From: Hyphomicrobiales bacterium
Lineage (GTDB): Bacteria; Pseudomonadota; Alphaproteobacteria; Rhizobiales; Beijerinckiaceae
DNA: 64,000 nucleotides
Assembly: GCA_900470095.1 (NCBI GenBank)
Contig: UBZM01000021.1
Span: 135,535-199,534 of the forward strand
Direction of reading: 5' to 3'
In this document: positions 1-8,552 of the stretch, piece by piece
How the letters are laid out: the number at the start of each line of letters is the position of its first letter
How positions within the stretch are numbered: position 1 is the first letter of the stretch
Notes under the pieces: model-generated
The model's input: the letters and a program-made list of their open reading frames with translations, nothing else
Database searches by the model: none
Told to the model about the DNA's origin: nothing
Translations under genes and position numbers: made by a program

Positions 1-684
1 GAGCGTCAGGTTCTGCGAGTGCAGGGCTGATGCCAACCCGCGTGACTGCTTGGTCGCCTCGCTGAGCGCGAGGAGGTTCCGGTGCAGGGAATTGGTGATG
101 GCTATGTTGGCCGCTACGTACAGGAACGCGAAATAGCCGATATAGTGATAGTAATCGTTGGAGGCCTGGACGAGGCCGATGGCCATCGGCACGCAGAAGG
201 TCAGGAGCTGCACGGCGACGAATTTCGGCCGGCCGGCGTTGCGCGAGACGTAACCGGAGGCCAGCGCGATGGTCGAGGCGACCGATGTGATATGGGCGGC
301 TGCGTCTTCGGTCTGAGTCAGGGCGATGTAGCAGCTGTAGCCAAGGACTGCGCTGAAAACCGTTGCGCCGAGGAAGTACTCGCGATCCCAGCGCCGTGTC
401 TCGGCAAAACTGTCATCGGAATGATCGCGCCTGCGATAGCTGATGACGGTCATGATCCGGAGCGCGACGACCAGAGTCACCAGCGCAGTCAGGGTCATGA
501 AAATGCTGGCGCCCGTCGAGAGCCAGCACAGATAGGGAGTCAGGATACCAGCGATGCCGCCCGGAATGATCGAGCCGGGCGAGGAAAATAGCGAGCTGAC
601 CAGCAGACGATAGTCCGGCAGGTCGAAATCCTCGCGGACGTCGCCCGGTCTGTCGCTGAGAAGCCCTTTGAAACCACCCGCCAT
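1..684 (-). CDS. Membrane sensor protein, N-terminal part (probable GGDEF/EAL family), cut by window edge
   Basis: The frame reads leftwards from an ATG at 684 without a stop to the window edge, giving 228 residues. An in-frame TGA lies eight codons upstream of this ATG, and a GGCGGGA ribosome-binding site precedes it. After a short cytoplasmic start the protein has about five hydrophobic segments between residues 40 and 205, then a helix leading into SALHSQNLTL. From memory, this layout and the linker are those of Hyphomicrobiales proteins that continue with a PAS domain ('DAALNNM...') and GGDEF/EAL domains for cyclic-di-GMP turnover; the catalytic part lies outside the window, so that is inference. 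It follows the DSF-synthase-like gene on the same strand after 149 bases and may be co-transcribed with it. The alternative is another output domain such as a histidine kinase. Confidence 0.6.
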   Translation of the reverse strand, partial: MAGGFKGLLSDRPGDVREDFDLPDYRLLVSSLFSSPGSIIPGGIAGILTPYLCWLSTGASIFMTLTALVTLVVALRIMTVISYRRRDHSDDSFAETRRWDREYFLGATVFSAVLGYSCYIALTQTEDAAAHITSVASTIALASGYVSRNAGRPKFVAVQLLTFCVPMAIGLVQASNDYYHYIGYFAFLYVAANIAITNSLHRNLLALSEATKQSRGLASALHSQNLTL

Positions 685-833
685 CCAGTCCCGCCTTGCA
701 AGGCCTCAGGCGCGCGACACGAGCTTTTCACGAGCCCGAGTTCGCGCCGGATAAACCCTTTAAGCGGAACAGGTAAATGTTTCGTGAGGGGGGCTGCAAC
801 CGTCTTGCGCCTCCGCGAAGGCGCTTTGCAGGA

Positions 834-1796
834 TCAGAGTGCCGCCGCGCTGGACAGGACCGGGCTCGCCGGCCGCTGGTAGACGCGGGTCAGCATACGG
901 TCCTGCGTCTGCGCGATGCGCTGCAGCTTCGAGATGGCGCTCGGGTTGAGGCGAAGCATGCAATCCGTCCAGATATCGCCAAGATGCTCCAGTTCCTCGC
1001 GCAGGTCGCCGGCCCGGCGATTGAACGCAGAGAACAGCGCGGTCTTGGCTGCGTGCACGGGCAGGGAGTCGCTGGCATATTTGCGGATCCAGTCTTCGCC
1101 GGTGCCGGTCGGCACCACCGCTTCCAGTGCACCGGCCGCCATGAATTCGGCGGCGCTCATCTCTTCGCCGGAGAGCAGCAGGCGCTCCGCTGCACGCGAG
1201 CCCATGCGGCGTGACAACACCGCCACCGCCGTGATCGGGAAGTGGTTGAACTTGATTTCGGGGTAGACGAAGGAGGCCTGCTCCTCGGCGATCATGACAT
1301 TGCAGGAGCGCGGGGCGTCGATCCCGCCGCCGATCGCCTTGGCGTGAATGGTCGAGAGCGTGATCACCAGGCCGTTGAGGCCGCTGGCGTTCCAGACTGC
1401 GCCCTCGATCGAGAGGCGCGCATATTCCGCCAGGGCGGCGCGGTCATTCTTGGCGAGACAGTCGAGATAGAAATCGAGATCGCCGCCGAGGGTGAAGAAT
1501 GGGCCGGTCCCGCGGAAGGCGAGGAAGCGCACCGGTGCGCCGTGATACTGATCCGGCGCTCCCCAGAGAGCATAGATCGCCTTCTGGATCTTGCCGAGGC
1601 TGTCAAGCAGCTGGAGCGTAAAGACTGGCTTCAGCTCCGGCTTGATCGTCACCCACAGCGTCTTGATCTCGGCCTCATAGGCCAGCTGCACCTCGGGCAA
1701 GAAGCCCGCCTTGTGCCGCAACGCGTCGATGACCTCGCAACATTCCAGAGCGACGGCGGGCACCGAATGGGTCTGTGAAGCGAAGGCCTGGAACAT
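834..1796 (-). CDS. Crotonase-fold protein resembling DSF synthase RpfF
   Basis: This 320-residue protein has the enoyl-CoA hydratase fold. The oxyanion-hole region reads TLGGDLDFY near residues 102-110, and the active-site block is GGGIDAPRSCNVMIAEE followed by YPEIKF. By recall it lines up with Xanthomonas RpfF (GGGFEAALSC...IAEE, GLPEVLF), which makes the cis-2-unsaturated fatty acid signal DSF. RpfF uses two glutamates twenty residues apart. Here the first position is Asp160 and the second is Glu180, so one catalytic acid is conservatively changed. The N-terminal 40 residues are longer than in a simple crotonase. The gene lies upstream of a membrane sensor gene on the same strand. An AT-rich stretch with TTAA motifs precedes the start. 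A signal-fatty-acid synthase is likely, but a different acyl-CoA or acyl-ACP hydratase/thioesterase cannot be excluded. Confidence 0.7.
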   Translation of the reverse strand: MFQAFASQTHSVPAVALECCEVIDALRHKAGFLPEVQLAYEAEIKTLWVTIKPELKPVFTLQLLDSLGKIQKAIYALWGAPDQYHGAPVRFLAFRGTGPFFTLGGDLDFYLDCLAKNDRAALAEYARLSIEGAVWNASGLNGLVITLSTIHAKAIGGGIDAPRSCNVMIAEEQASFVYPEIKFNHFPITAVAVLSRRMGSRAAERLLLSGEEMSAAEFMAAGALEAVVPTGTGEDWIRKYASDSLPVHAAKTALFSAFNRRAGDLREELEHLGDIWTDCMLRLNPSAISKLQRIAQTQDRMLTRVYQRPASPVLSSAAAL

Positions 1797-2312
1797 GCCG
1801 CAAATCCCGTCAGGTCAGACAATTTGGAACGCCTCCGCAGGGTAGAAGAAGTTAATGAACTGTAAACGATAACCGGCAGAAATGGTTAATTTCATTAAAC
1901 TTTGTCGTCTAAGTTGTGCTGCTGGAGCGCCTGTCTCAATGCGATGTTGCGGGCTTGTGCGGTGGCGCGCCGAGCCGGCAAGGCAAGCCGTGTGCCGCTA
2001 GGGAAGAGTGCTCGAAACACGGGGCGCACGCCAATGCCAGCCGACCGCAAGAGACGGAAAATGCAGGCGGTTTCAGCGTGCAGCCGAGCGGCGGCCGCGG
2101 CGGCTGGAGGCCCGGAGGGCAAGCTGCAAACGCGAGCCCCGGAGGGGCGGCGCCTCCCTGCGGCACAGTTTCGTCTCAGCTTGGTGAGCGAGGGACCGCT
2201 GATTGACGTGCCGCCGCGTCGGAAACTTGTCCAACGGGCGTTGCAGAGCTAACCATGCGCCGCGATTTCGCCGCGATCCCAGCGTTGAACCGCGTAAGCC
2301 GAGTTTGAATCC
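1797..2312. other. Long intergenic region between divergent transcripts
   Basis: About 516 bases separate the crotonase gene (leftwards) from the small gene before murA (rightwards). Bases 1840-1915 are unusually AT-rich for this genome and hold several TTAA motifs, so this is the probable control region of the leftward gene. The rest is GC-rich with short inverted repeats around 2105-2155. The open frames here have no recognisable protein pattern and no convincing ribosome-binding sites, so I call no gene. Confidence 0.5.
1848..1900 (-). promoter_or_regulatory. AT-rich control region with CtrA-like boxes
   Basis: TTAA-N7-TAAAC at 1852-1867 differs at one position from the alphaproteobacterial CtrA consensus TTAA-N7-TTAAC. 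A second pair of TTAA motifs, five bases apart, lies at about 1886-1898. Both are 55-105 bases upstream of the crotonase start at 1796, a sensible place for an activator. The assignment rests on motif shape only, and AT-rich promoters can contain such boxes by chance. Confidence 0.3.
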
Positions 2313-2477
2313 TTGAGTCGCCAACCAACCGCAGACGACGAAAAGAGGGCGCGCCTTGCCGCAGCCCTGCGCGAGAACCTGAAGCGCCGCAAGGCGCAGG
2401 CGCGCGCTCGTCGGGCGGATGAAGCGGAACGGGAAGACGAAGCCTTGCCTGCCCAGGCCGAGACTCCCCGGTCCTGA
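2313..2477 (+). CDS. Small basic hypothetical protein upstream of murA
   Basis: A 54-residue frame starts with TTG at 2313 and ends 57 bases before murA. The protein begins MSRQPTADDEKRARLAAAL and has a strongly basic core, RENLKRRKAQARARR, followed by an acidic tail. An in-frame TAA at 2295 leaves TTG as the only likely start. From memory, short proteins with the pattern 'ALRxNLKRRKAQARxR' commonly precede murA in this order, which is why I keep it despite its size and weak ribosome-binding site. Nothing in the sequence points to a catalytic role. The amphipathic, Arg/Lys-rich helix would fit nucleic-acid or protein binding. Confidence 0.5.
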   Translation: MSRQPTADDEKRARLAAALRENLKRRKAQARARRADEAEREDEALPAQAETPRS

Positions 2478-2534
2478 TCCCGCCCTCAATCGCGCCGCGC
2501 GGCCGATAGCCGCGATCTCCAGCAGGACATCCAG

Positions 2535-3824
2535 ATGGACCGTATCCGCATTACCGGTGGCCAGCGCCTCAATGGCACGATCCCGATCTCGGGCGCGAAG
2601 AATGCCGCGTTGCCGCTGATGATCGCGAGCCTCCTCACGGACGAGACGCTGACTCTGGTCAATGTTCCCAGACTGTCGGACGTGACAGCGCTGTCGCGTA
2701 TTCTCTCGAACCACGGCGTCGACCGTTCCATCGCCGGCAAGCGCATCGGTCAGTCGGCGGAGACGGGCCAGACCATCGCGCTCACCGCACGCCAGATCGT
2801 CGACACCTGCGCGCCGTATGAACTGGTCTCGACCATGCGCGCGAGCTTCTGGGTCATTGCTCCGATCCTGGCCCGGATGGGCGAAGCGAAGGTCTCCCTG
2901 CCCGGCGGCTGTGCGATCGGTACGCGGCCGGTCGACCTCCTGCTGATGGCGCTGGAGCGGCTTGGCGCAGAGATCAGCATCGAGAATGGTTATGCGCTGG
3001 CGCGCGCGCCGAAGGGCCTGAAGGGTGCCGAGATCGTCTTCCCGAAGGTGACGGTCGGCGGCACCCATACCGCCCTGATGGCTGCGGTTCTTGCAGACGG
3101 CACGACAGTGATCGAGAACGCGGCGCGTGAGCCCGAGGTCACGGACCTCGCCGCGTGCCTTATCAAGATGGGCGCCAAGATCGAGGGCGCCGGCACCTCG
3201 CAGATCGTGGTCAAGGGGGTCTCGCGGCTCGGGGGGGCGCACCATGCTGTCCTGCCGGACCGGATCGAGACCGGCACCTATGCGATGGCCGTCGCAATGA
3301 CCGGAGGCGACGTGCTGCTCGAAGGAGCGCGGGCCGATCTGCTGCAATCGGCGCTCGATATCCTGGTCAAGGCCGGCGTCGATATCAGCGAGACCAATGA
3401 AGGCATCCGCGTGCGCCGCAACGGCGCGGCACTGGAGGCCGTCGATGTGGACACCGATCCGTTCCCGGGCTTCCCGACCGATCTGCAGGCGCAGTTCATG
3501 GCGCTGATGACGCGGGCCAAGGGCACCTCGCGCATCCGCGAGACGATCTTCGAGAACCGCTTCATGCACGTCCAGGAACTCGTCCGCCTCGGCGCGAAGA
3601 TCCGGCTGGATGGTGACGTCGCCTATGTCGAGGGCGTTGGCAAGCTCACCGGTGCGCCGGTCATGGCGACCGATCTGCGTGCATCGGTCTCGCTCGTCAT
3701 TGGTGGCCTCGCAGCGGAGGGCGACACCATGATCAACCGAGTCTACCATCTCGATCGCGGTTTCGAGGCGCTGGAAGCCAAGCTGACGCGCTGTGGCGCA
3801 CAGGTCGAGCGGATCAGCGGTTGA
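2535..3824 (+). CDS. murA: UDP-N-acetylglucosamine 1-carboxyvinyltransferase
   Basis: MurA transfers enolpyruvate from PEP to UDP-GlcNAc, the first committed step of peptidoglycan synthesis in the cytoplasm. At 429 residues it has the normal family length. The substrate-binding Lys22-Asn23 lies in SGAKNAALP, and the catalytic, fosfomycin-sensitive cysteine is Cys126 in [14 protein letters not shown]. No residue of the core motifs seems missing. The next gene (DUF2948) starts 31 bases after the stop and hisD follows, so the group is probably one transcription unit. Confidence 0.97.
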   Translation: MDRIRITGGQRLNGTIPISGAKNAALPLMIASLLTDETLTLVNVPRLSDVTALSRILSNHGVDRSIAGKRIGQSAETGQTIALTARQIVDTCAPYELVSTMRASFWVIAPILARMGEAKVSLPGGCAIGTRPVDLLLMALERLGAEISIENGYALARAPKGLKGAEIVFPKVTVGGTHTALMAAVLADGTTVIENAAREPEVTDLAACLIKMGAKIEGAGTSQIVVKGVSRLGGAHHAVLPDRIETGTYAMAVAMTGGDVLLEGARADLLQSALDILVKAGVDISETNEGIRVRRNGAALEAVDVDTDPFPGFPTDLQAQFMALMTRAKGTSRIRETIFENRFMHVQELVRLGAKIRLDGDVAYVEGVGKLTGAPVMATDLRASVSLVIGGLAAEGDTMINRVYHLDRGFEALEAKLTRCGAQVERISG

Positions 3825-3855
3825 CGCCGAACCGTCCGCTCGCCAGAACAGGTCG

Positions 3856-4302
3856 ATGTCGGACGATACCGCAGACCCACTGAAGCTGATCGCGCTCGAC
3901 GCGGAGGATCTCGCGATCATCTCCGCACATTTGCAGGATGCTGTCCTGCGCGTCGGCGATGTCGCCTATCTGCCAGCGCAGAAGCGTTTCGCGCTGGCCG
4001 CGCGGCGCTTCGACTGGGAAGGCGTGCCGCATGGCCAGAAGCGCAGGCGCCTTGCCGCCCTGCATTTCGAGCGCGTCGTTCACGCCAAGAGCACGAAGGT
4101 TGACCCGACGGCGACAGGGGCCGTTCTCAATCTCCTCGCCATCACCTTCAGCGAGTCCGAGGCGCCGGCGGGAGAGGTCACGCTGCATTTCTCGGATGGC
4201 GCCGCTATCCGCCTGGGCGTCGAGTGCATCGAAGCCCAGATGAAGGACCTTGGCCCGGTCTGGGAGGCAGTCGCCAAGCCCGATCACCCGAACGGCGCCT
4301 GA
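3856..4302 (+). CDS. DUF2948 family protein
   Basis: This 148-residue soluble protein is recognised as DUF2948 from the phrases LKLIALDAEDLAIISAHLQDA and KRFALAARRFDWE. I chose the ATG at 3856 because the family pattern starts just after it; the frame is open further upstream into the end of murA. There are no membrane segments or catalytic motifs that I can name. It sits between murA and hisD, 27 bases before the latter, an order that I know as conserved in Hyphomicrobiales. Its function is unknown. Confidence 0.88.
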   Translation: MSDDTADPLKLIALDAEDLAIISAHLQDAVLRVGDVAYLPAQKRFALAARRFDWEGVPHGQKRRRLAALHFERVVHAKSTKVDPTATGAVLNLLAITFSESEAPAGEVTLHFSDGAAIRLGVECIEAQMKDLGPVWEAVAKPDHPNGA

Positions 4303-4329
4303 CCTCTTCTTTCAGCTTCAGGATTTGCG

Positions 4330-5622
4330 ATGCCGATCAGGCTCGATCAACGAGACGCAGGCTTCGAGCAGGCATTTGCCGCGCTGCTGACGACCAAGCG
4401 TGAGGTGTCCGAGGACGTCGACCGCGTTGCCGCCGACATCATTGCCGATGTTCGCGCCAAGGGGGACGAGGCCGTCATCGGCTGCACCTCCCGTTTCGAT
4501 AAGCTCGATCTGACTCCCTCGACCCTTCGGGTCAGTGAAGCCGAGATCGATGCGGCCGTGGCGGCCTGCTCCGCCGATCTGCTGGCCGCGCTGGAAACCG
4601 CGCGGGCGCGCATCGAGGCCTATCACCTCCGGCTGAAGCCACAGGATTCCTGGACGCGCGATGCACTCGGCGTCGAGAGCGGGTGGCGCTGGAGCGCGAT
4701 CGAGACGGTCGGGCTCTACGTTCCCGGCGGAACCGCGAGCTATCCCTCGTCCGTGCTGATGAACGCGGTGCCGGCCAGGGTTGCCGGCGTGGAGCGCATT
4801 GTCATGGTGGCGCCGACCCCGCGCGGGGAGACGAACCCGCTGGTCCTGGCGGCAGCGCGGCTTGCCGGCGTCCACGAGGTCTACCGGATTGGCGGTGCCC
4901 AGGCGGTAGCCGCATTGGCCTATGGAACGCAGTCGATCGCGCCGGTGGCCAAGATCGTCGGACCGGGCAACGCCTATGTGGCAGCCGCCAAGCGCCGCGT
5001 CTTCGGACAGGTCGGTATCGACATGATCGCCGGCCCCTCCGAGGTTCTGGTGATCGCGGATTCAAGTGCAAATCCAGATTGGGTCGCAGCCGATCTGCTG
5101 GCCCAGGCCGAGCATGACGAGTCCGCCCAGTCGATCCTGCTCACCGATGACGCGAGCCTTGCAGCCGAAGTCGAGAGGGCGGTGATCGCCCAACTGGCCG
5201 TGCTTCCGCGCGCCGCGATCGCCGGCAAGAGCTGGCAGGATTTCGGCGCCATCCTGCTGGTCGAGGACCTGGAGCGCGCACTCCCGCTGGTCGACCGGCT
5301 GGCGCCTGAGCATCTCGAGATCGTCACCACGGATCCCGATAGCCTGGCGCGCAAGGTTCGCAATGCCGGCGCGATTTTCCTGGGCGGCCATACACCGGAG
5401 GCGATCGGGGATTATGTCGGCGGGCCCAACCATGTTCTGCCGACCGCCCGTTCTGCCCGTTTCTCCTCGGGGCTCGGTGTCGCCGATTTCATGAAGCGAA
5501 CCTCGTTGCTGAAATGCGGCGTCGACGGGCTTCGCGCCTTGGCGCCGGCCGCGACGCAACTGGCCGAAGCCGAGGGCTTGCAGGCCCATGGCCGATCCGT
5601 GACGATCAGGCTCAATCTCTGA
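4330..5622 (+). CDS. hisD: Histidinol dehydrogenase
   Basis: HisD carries out the last two steps of histidine synthesis, oxidising L-histidinol to L-histidine with two NAD+ and a zinc ion. The 430-residue length is typical. Visible motifs include the zinc-site region [17 protein letters not shown], the APEHLEI motif, and [23 protein letters not shown] with its conserved glycines and histidines. It lies in a co-directional run with DUF2948 upstream and a UPF0262 gene 29 bases downstream, away from the other his genes, as is usual in this order. Confidence 0.97.
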   Translation: MPIRLDQRDAGFEQAFAALLTTKREVSEDVDRVAADIIADVRAKGDEAVIGCTSRFDKLDLTPSTLRVSEAEIDAAVAACSADLLAALETARARIEAYHLRLKPQDSWTRDALGVESGWRWSAIETVGLYVPGGTASYPSSVLMNAVPARVAGVERIVMVAPTPRGETNPLVLAAARLAGVHEVYRIGGAQAVAALAYGTQSIAPVAKIVGPGNAYVAAAKRRVFGQVGIDMIAGPSEVLVIADSSANPDWVAADLLAQAEHDESAQSILLTDDASLAAEVERAVIAQLAVLPRAAIAGKSWQDFGAILLVEDLERALPLVDRLAPEHLEIVTTDPDSLARKVRNAGAIFLGGHTPEAIGDYVGGPNHVLPTARSARFSSGLGVADFMKRTSLLKCGVDGLRALAPAATQLAEAEGLQAHGRSVTIRLNL

Positions 5623-5651
5623 GTCCCGCGCGCCCTGTGTCCGGAGGCTGC

Positions 5652-6125
5652 ATGTCGGAAAGCCAATGCCTGGTCGGTGTGACTTTTGACGAAGCCTCGC
5701 TGGGGCGTGGCAGTCCGGACCAGGAACATGAGCGAGCGGTTGCGGTCTATGACCTCGTCGAGCGCAACCATTTCGCGCTGCCTGGGCATGATGGCGGACC
5801 CTATCTCGCCCATCTCGCGCTGGTCGAGCGACGCCTCGTATTCGAGATCAAGGGAGCCGATGGGGCGCCGGTCGTCACGCATCACCTCTCGCTGACGCCG
5901 CTGCGACGTATCATCAAGGACTATGGGCTGGTCTGCGAGAGCTATTATGCCGCCATCCGGGCGGCGACGCCTGCGCAGATCGAGGCGATCGACATGGGCC
6001 GGCGCGGCCTGCATGACGAGGCGGCCCACATGCTGGTCGAGCGCCTGGCGAGCAAGGTCGAGATCGACCACGACACGGCGCGTCGCCTGTTCACCCTGAT
6101 CTATGCCCTGCATTGGAAGGGCTAG
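5652..6125 (+). CDS. UPF0262 family protein
   Basis: This 157-residue protein matches UPF0262 in length and in the block [27 protein letters not shown]. The ATG at 5652 has a good GGAGG site eight bases upstream; the frame is open further 5' but overlaps hisD. It contains no membrane helix or known catalytic motif. The stop overlaps the start of the following phosphatase gene, suggesting translational coupling. The biochemical function of the family is unknown to me. Confidence 0.9.
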   Translation: MSESQCLVGVTFDEASLGRGSPDQEHERAVAVYDLVERNHFALPGHDGGPYLAHLALVERRLVFEIKGADGAPVVTHHLSLTPLRRIIKDYGLVCESYYAAIRAATPAQIEAIDMGRRGLHDEAAHMLVERLASKVEIDHDTARRLFTLIYALHWKG

Positions 6126-6577
6126 GCTCGGTGGAGGGAGCGCCGCCGCGCAAGATCCACAGCGTGCTCTTCATGTGCGCGTATAACGCGGTGCGCTCCC
6201 CGATGGCGGAAGCCATGGCGAAGCACTTTTTCGGCAAATCGATCTATGTCCAGTCGGCCGGAGCGAGGAAGGGCGACGTCGATAAGTTCGCGCTTGCCGT
6301 GCTCGACGAGATCGGCATCGACGCTCATCGCCACAAGCCAAAATCGATTGAGGAACTCGAGGAGTGGGAAGGGCTGAACTTCGACCTCATCATCTCCCTC
6401 TCGCCGGAGGCCCATCACAAGGCCCTTGAGCTGACCAGAACGCTCGCCGCCGATGTCGAGTACTGGCCGACCCCGGATCCGACCATCGTCCAGGGTTCGC
6501 GCGAGCAGGTGCTCGACGCCTATCGCGACGTACGGGACGGCCTGATGCGGCGGATCAAGCAGCGCCTGCGGGCCTGA
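6113..6577 (+). CDS. Low-molecular-weight protein-tyrosine-phosphatase / arsenate reductase family
   Basis: The protein has the phosphate-binding loop C-X5-R-S as Cys22-Ala-Tyr-Asn-Ala-Val-Arg28-Ser and the general-acid region [11 protein letters not shown] near the C-terminus, the two hallmarks of LMW-PTPases and related arsenate reductases. It is 154 residues long from the ATG at 6113, which overlaps the UPF0262 gene by 13 bases. A GTG at 6131 is an alternative start closer to the conserved region. There are no extra cysteines arranged as in thioredoxin-linked arsenate reductases, so a phosphatase role is somewhat more likely. Confidence 0.85.
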   Translation: MEGLGSVEGAPPRKIHSVLFMCAYNAVRSPMAEAMAKHFFGKSIYVQSAGARKGDVDKFALAVLDEIGIDAHRHKPKSIEELEEWEGLNFDLIISLSPEAHHKALELTRTLAADVEYWPTPDPTIVQGSREQVLDAYRDVRDGLMRRIKQRLRA

Positions 6578-6703
6578 CGCTGCGCCTGGATACGCACGTC
6601 CCCATCTGCACCACCCGCACTCTTAAGTGAAACTTTACCGGTGGTGAGCGAGTTCGTCCGGCCCGATATGGCCTGCCGGATAGCGCGGAGAAACCGAGTT
6701 CCC

Positions 6704-7084
6704 ATGACGTCCGGATTCCCGAATGAGATTCCGGTTGATCAGGGCCGGGGCGTGATGCTGCGGGACGCGCTCATCGTTGCCATTGCGCTCGTGGCCGTCA
6801 GCGTTGCGGCAGCGCTCAGCCTGCCCCGGGGCGCGGATGATGCGGCGCCGTCGCGCGCGATTGTCTTTTCGCCATGGACCTCTGAGCGGGACGCGCTTGC
6901 GATGACCCTGGCGGCGGGACATCGCGTGCTGCGCAGCGGGATTGCGCGCTTCATCGTCATTACGGCGCCTTCCGCAGATCCGGGCATCGAGCAGGTGAAG
7001 CCGGAGGGGGCGTTGCTGATGCTGGCGCTCTCGGGCCTGGCTGGATGTCTTGACGCCCGTTCGCCGGCGGATGCGTCGTCATGA
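6704..7084 (+). CDS. Single-span membrane hypothetical protein
   Basis: This 126-residue protein has one hydrophobic segment (about residues 20-40, [22 protein letters not shown]) followed by a small globular part containing [13 protein letters not shown] and [17 protein letters not shown] have a vague memory of similar 'PPWTS...GA.L.L....GC' proteins in this order but know no function. The stop codon overlaps the start of the chemoreceptor gene as ATGA, so the two are translated together and their products may work together at the membrane. The frame is open to 6641, but the ATG at 6704 fits the membrane topology best. Confidence 0.65.
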   Translation: MTSGFPNEIPVDQGRGVMLRDALIVAIALVAVSVAAALSLPRGADDAAPSRAIVFSPWTSERDALAMTLAAGHRVLRSGIARFIVITAPSADPGIEQVKPEGALLMLALSGLAGCLDARSPADASS

Positions 7085-8538
7085 TCTGGACCCTGACCGG
7101 CGTTCGCATCGTCGTGGCCCGCTTCCTGCTCGGGCTCGCCTTCCTTCATGTTCCGCTGTTGGCGCTGAGCGTCTGGTTTCATGGTGGCGAGGTGGTGCTC
7201 GCTGCCTCCTTCGCCTTCGTTCTCGCCGCCGGTGCCCTGCTGCTCTATGCCCGTTTCGGCGTGGCCATCGTCACGCAGCTGGTGATTGCGATTGTGCTGA
7301 TCGGCCAGGTTTCGATGCTGGTCTACAGCTTCGCCGGCCATCCTTGGCAGCCTGACACGCACATGTACTATTTCGCGGTCCTCGCACTGTTGGCGGGGTT
7401 TTGCGATTGGCGCCCGATCGTGATGGGGGCCGGTCTGACCGCGCTTCACCATCTGGCGTTGCAGTACCTGCTTCCTTCAGCCGTGTTCTACCAGGGCGGC
7501 AATATCTGGCGCGTGCTCCTGCATGCCGTGATCGTGCTGATCGAGACTGCGTTCCTGGCGGCGCTTGCCATGATCCTTGGGCGGATGTTCGCGATGAACC
7601 GCGACAGCCTGCGTCATGCCAATGAGATCGCCGAGCGCGAGCGCGCGGCTGGAGAGCGGGAGAGGCGCCTCGCCGACGAGCTCGGCCGCCGCAGCGAGAC
7701 CCTGCGCGAAACCGTCCTGAATTTCCGCCAGCAGATGGAGCAGGCCATGGCGGTTCTCGACCGTTCGGCCGAGGCCATGCAGGGCGAGTCACGGGCCTTG
7801 ACCGGCACCTCCGATCAGGCGCGTCACCAGATGGGGCATGTCTCCGAGGCTGCCGAGGCCACGACGCGCAGCATCGACCAGCTGGCGGTTGCCAGTGGGC
7901 AACTCGCAGCATCGATCGGCGAAATCGGCCAGAACGTGTCGCACTCGGCCGATGGCTCCAAGAGCGCTGCCGAGCTTGCCCGGTGCGCCAGCGCGGAAAT
8001 CGAGGATCTCGCCCGCAGCAGCGAGAATGTCGGTGCCGTCGTCGAGATCATTCGAGGTATCGCAGCCCAAACTAGCATGCTGGCGCTCAATGCCACCATC
8101 GAGGCTGCCCGCGCCGGGGAGATGGGGCGTGGCTTCGCCGTCGTCGCGAGCGAGGTGAAGACGCTCTCGGCGCAGACGGCGCGTGCAACGGACGAGGTCT
8201 CCGGTCAGATCAATGCGATGCAGGTCGCGTCGCAGCGCTCGTTGAAGGCGATCCGCGATATCGTGACGGCGATGTCCGAGGTCGAACGTGTGGCAGAGGC
8301 GATCGCCGTCTCCGTCCACGAGCAGGATCGGGCGACCATGGAGATCGCCCGGCAGGTCCAGCTCTCCTTCGAGGGAGCAAGGCGCAGCGCCGGCGCGGTC
8401 GGCAATTTCGAGACGATGACCGTTCGCACCCATGATGCCGCCGCGCAGTTGCAGGATGCTGCCGATGCGTTGGCGAAGCAGGCGCACAGCATCCGTCAGG
8501 AGGTCGCGGCGTTCTGCGGTCGCGTCGCGGCGGCCTGA
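7081..8538 (+). CDS. Methyl-accepting chemotaxis protein with six-helix membrane sensor
   Basis: The C-terminal half (about residues 215-485) is an MCP signalling domain. The hairpin tip reads [20 protein letters not shown] and [19 protein letters not shown] near residues 325-365, the contact site for CheA and CheW. The N-terminal 175 residues have no periplasmic ligand domain; instead there are about six membrane helices carrying His residues near positions 94, 122-123 and 147 ([22 protein letters not shown]) and the phrase FCDWRPI. I recall similar segments in other alphaproteobacterial signalling proteins. No HAMP domain is obvious. Start and upstream gene overlap by ATGA. The stimulus is unknown; a membrane-embedded redox, heme or metal signal is a guess from the histidines. 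Confidence 0.9.
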   Translation: MIWTLTGVRIVVARFLLGLAFLHVPLLALSVWFHGGEVVLAASFAFVLAAGALLLYARFGVAIVTQLVIAIVLIGQVSMLVYSFAGHPWQPDTHMYYFAVLALLAGFCDWRPIVMGAGLTALHHLALQYLLPSAVFYQGGNIWRVLLHAVIVLIETAFLAALAMILGRMFAMNRDSLRHANEIAERERAAGERERRLADELGRRSETLRETVLNFRQQMEQAMAVLDRSAEAMQGESRALTGTSDQARHQMGHVSEAAEATTRSIDQLAVASGQLAASIGEIGQNVSHSADGSKSAAELARCASAEIEDLARSSENVGAVVEIIRGIAAQTSMLALNATIEAARAGEMGRGFAVVASEVKTLSAQTARATDEVSGQINAMQVASQRSLKAIRDIVTAMSEVERVAEAIAVSVHEQDRATMEIARQVQLSFEGARRSAGAVGNFETMTVRTHDAAAQLQDAADALAKQAHSIRQEVAAFCGRVAAA

Positions 8539-8552
8539 TCGGCGAGGCTCCG

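Noticed and set aside
2073-3920. A 615-codon open frame antisense to murA
   Set aside because: murA is intact on the other strand, and the antisense product is compositionally biased without recognisable domains.
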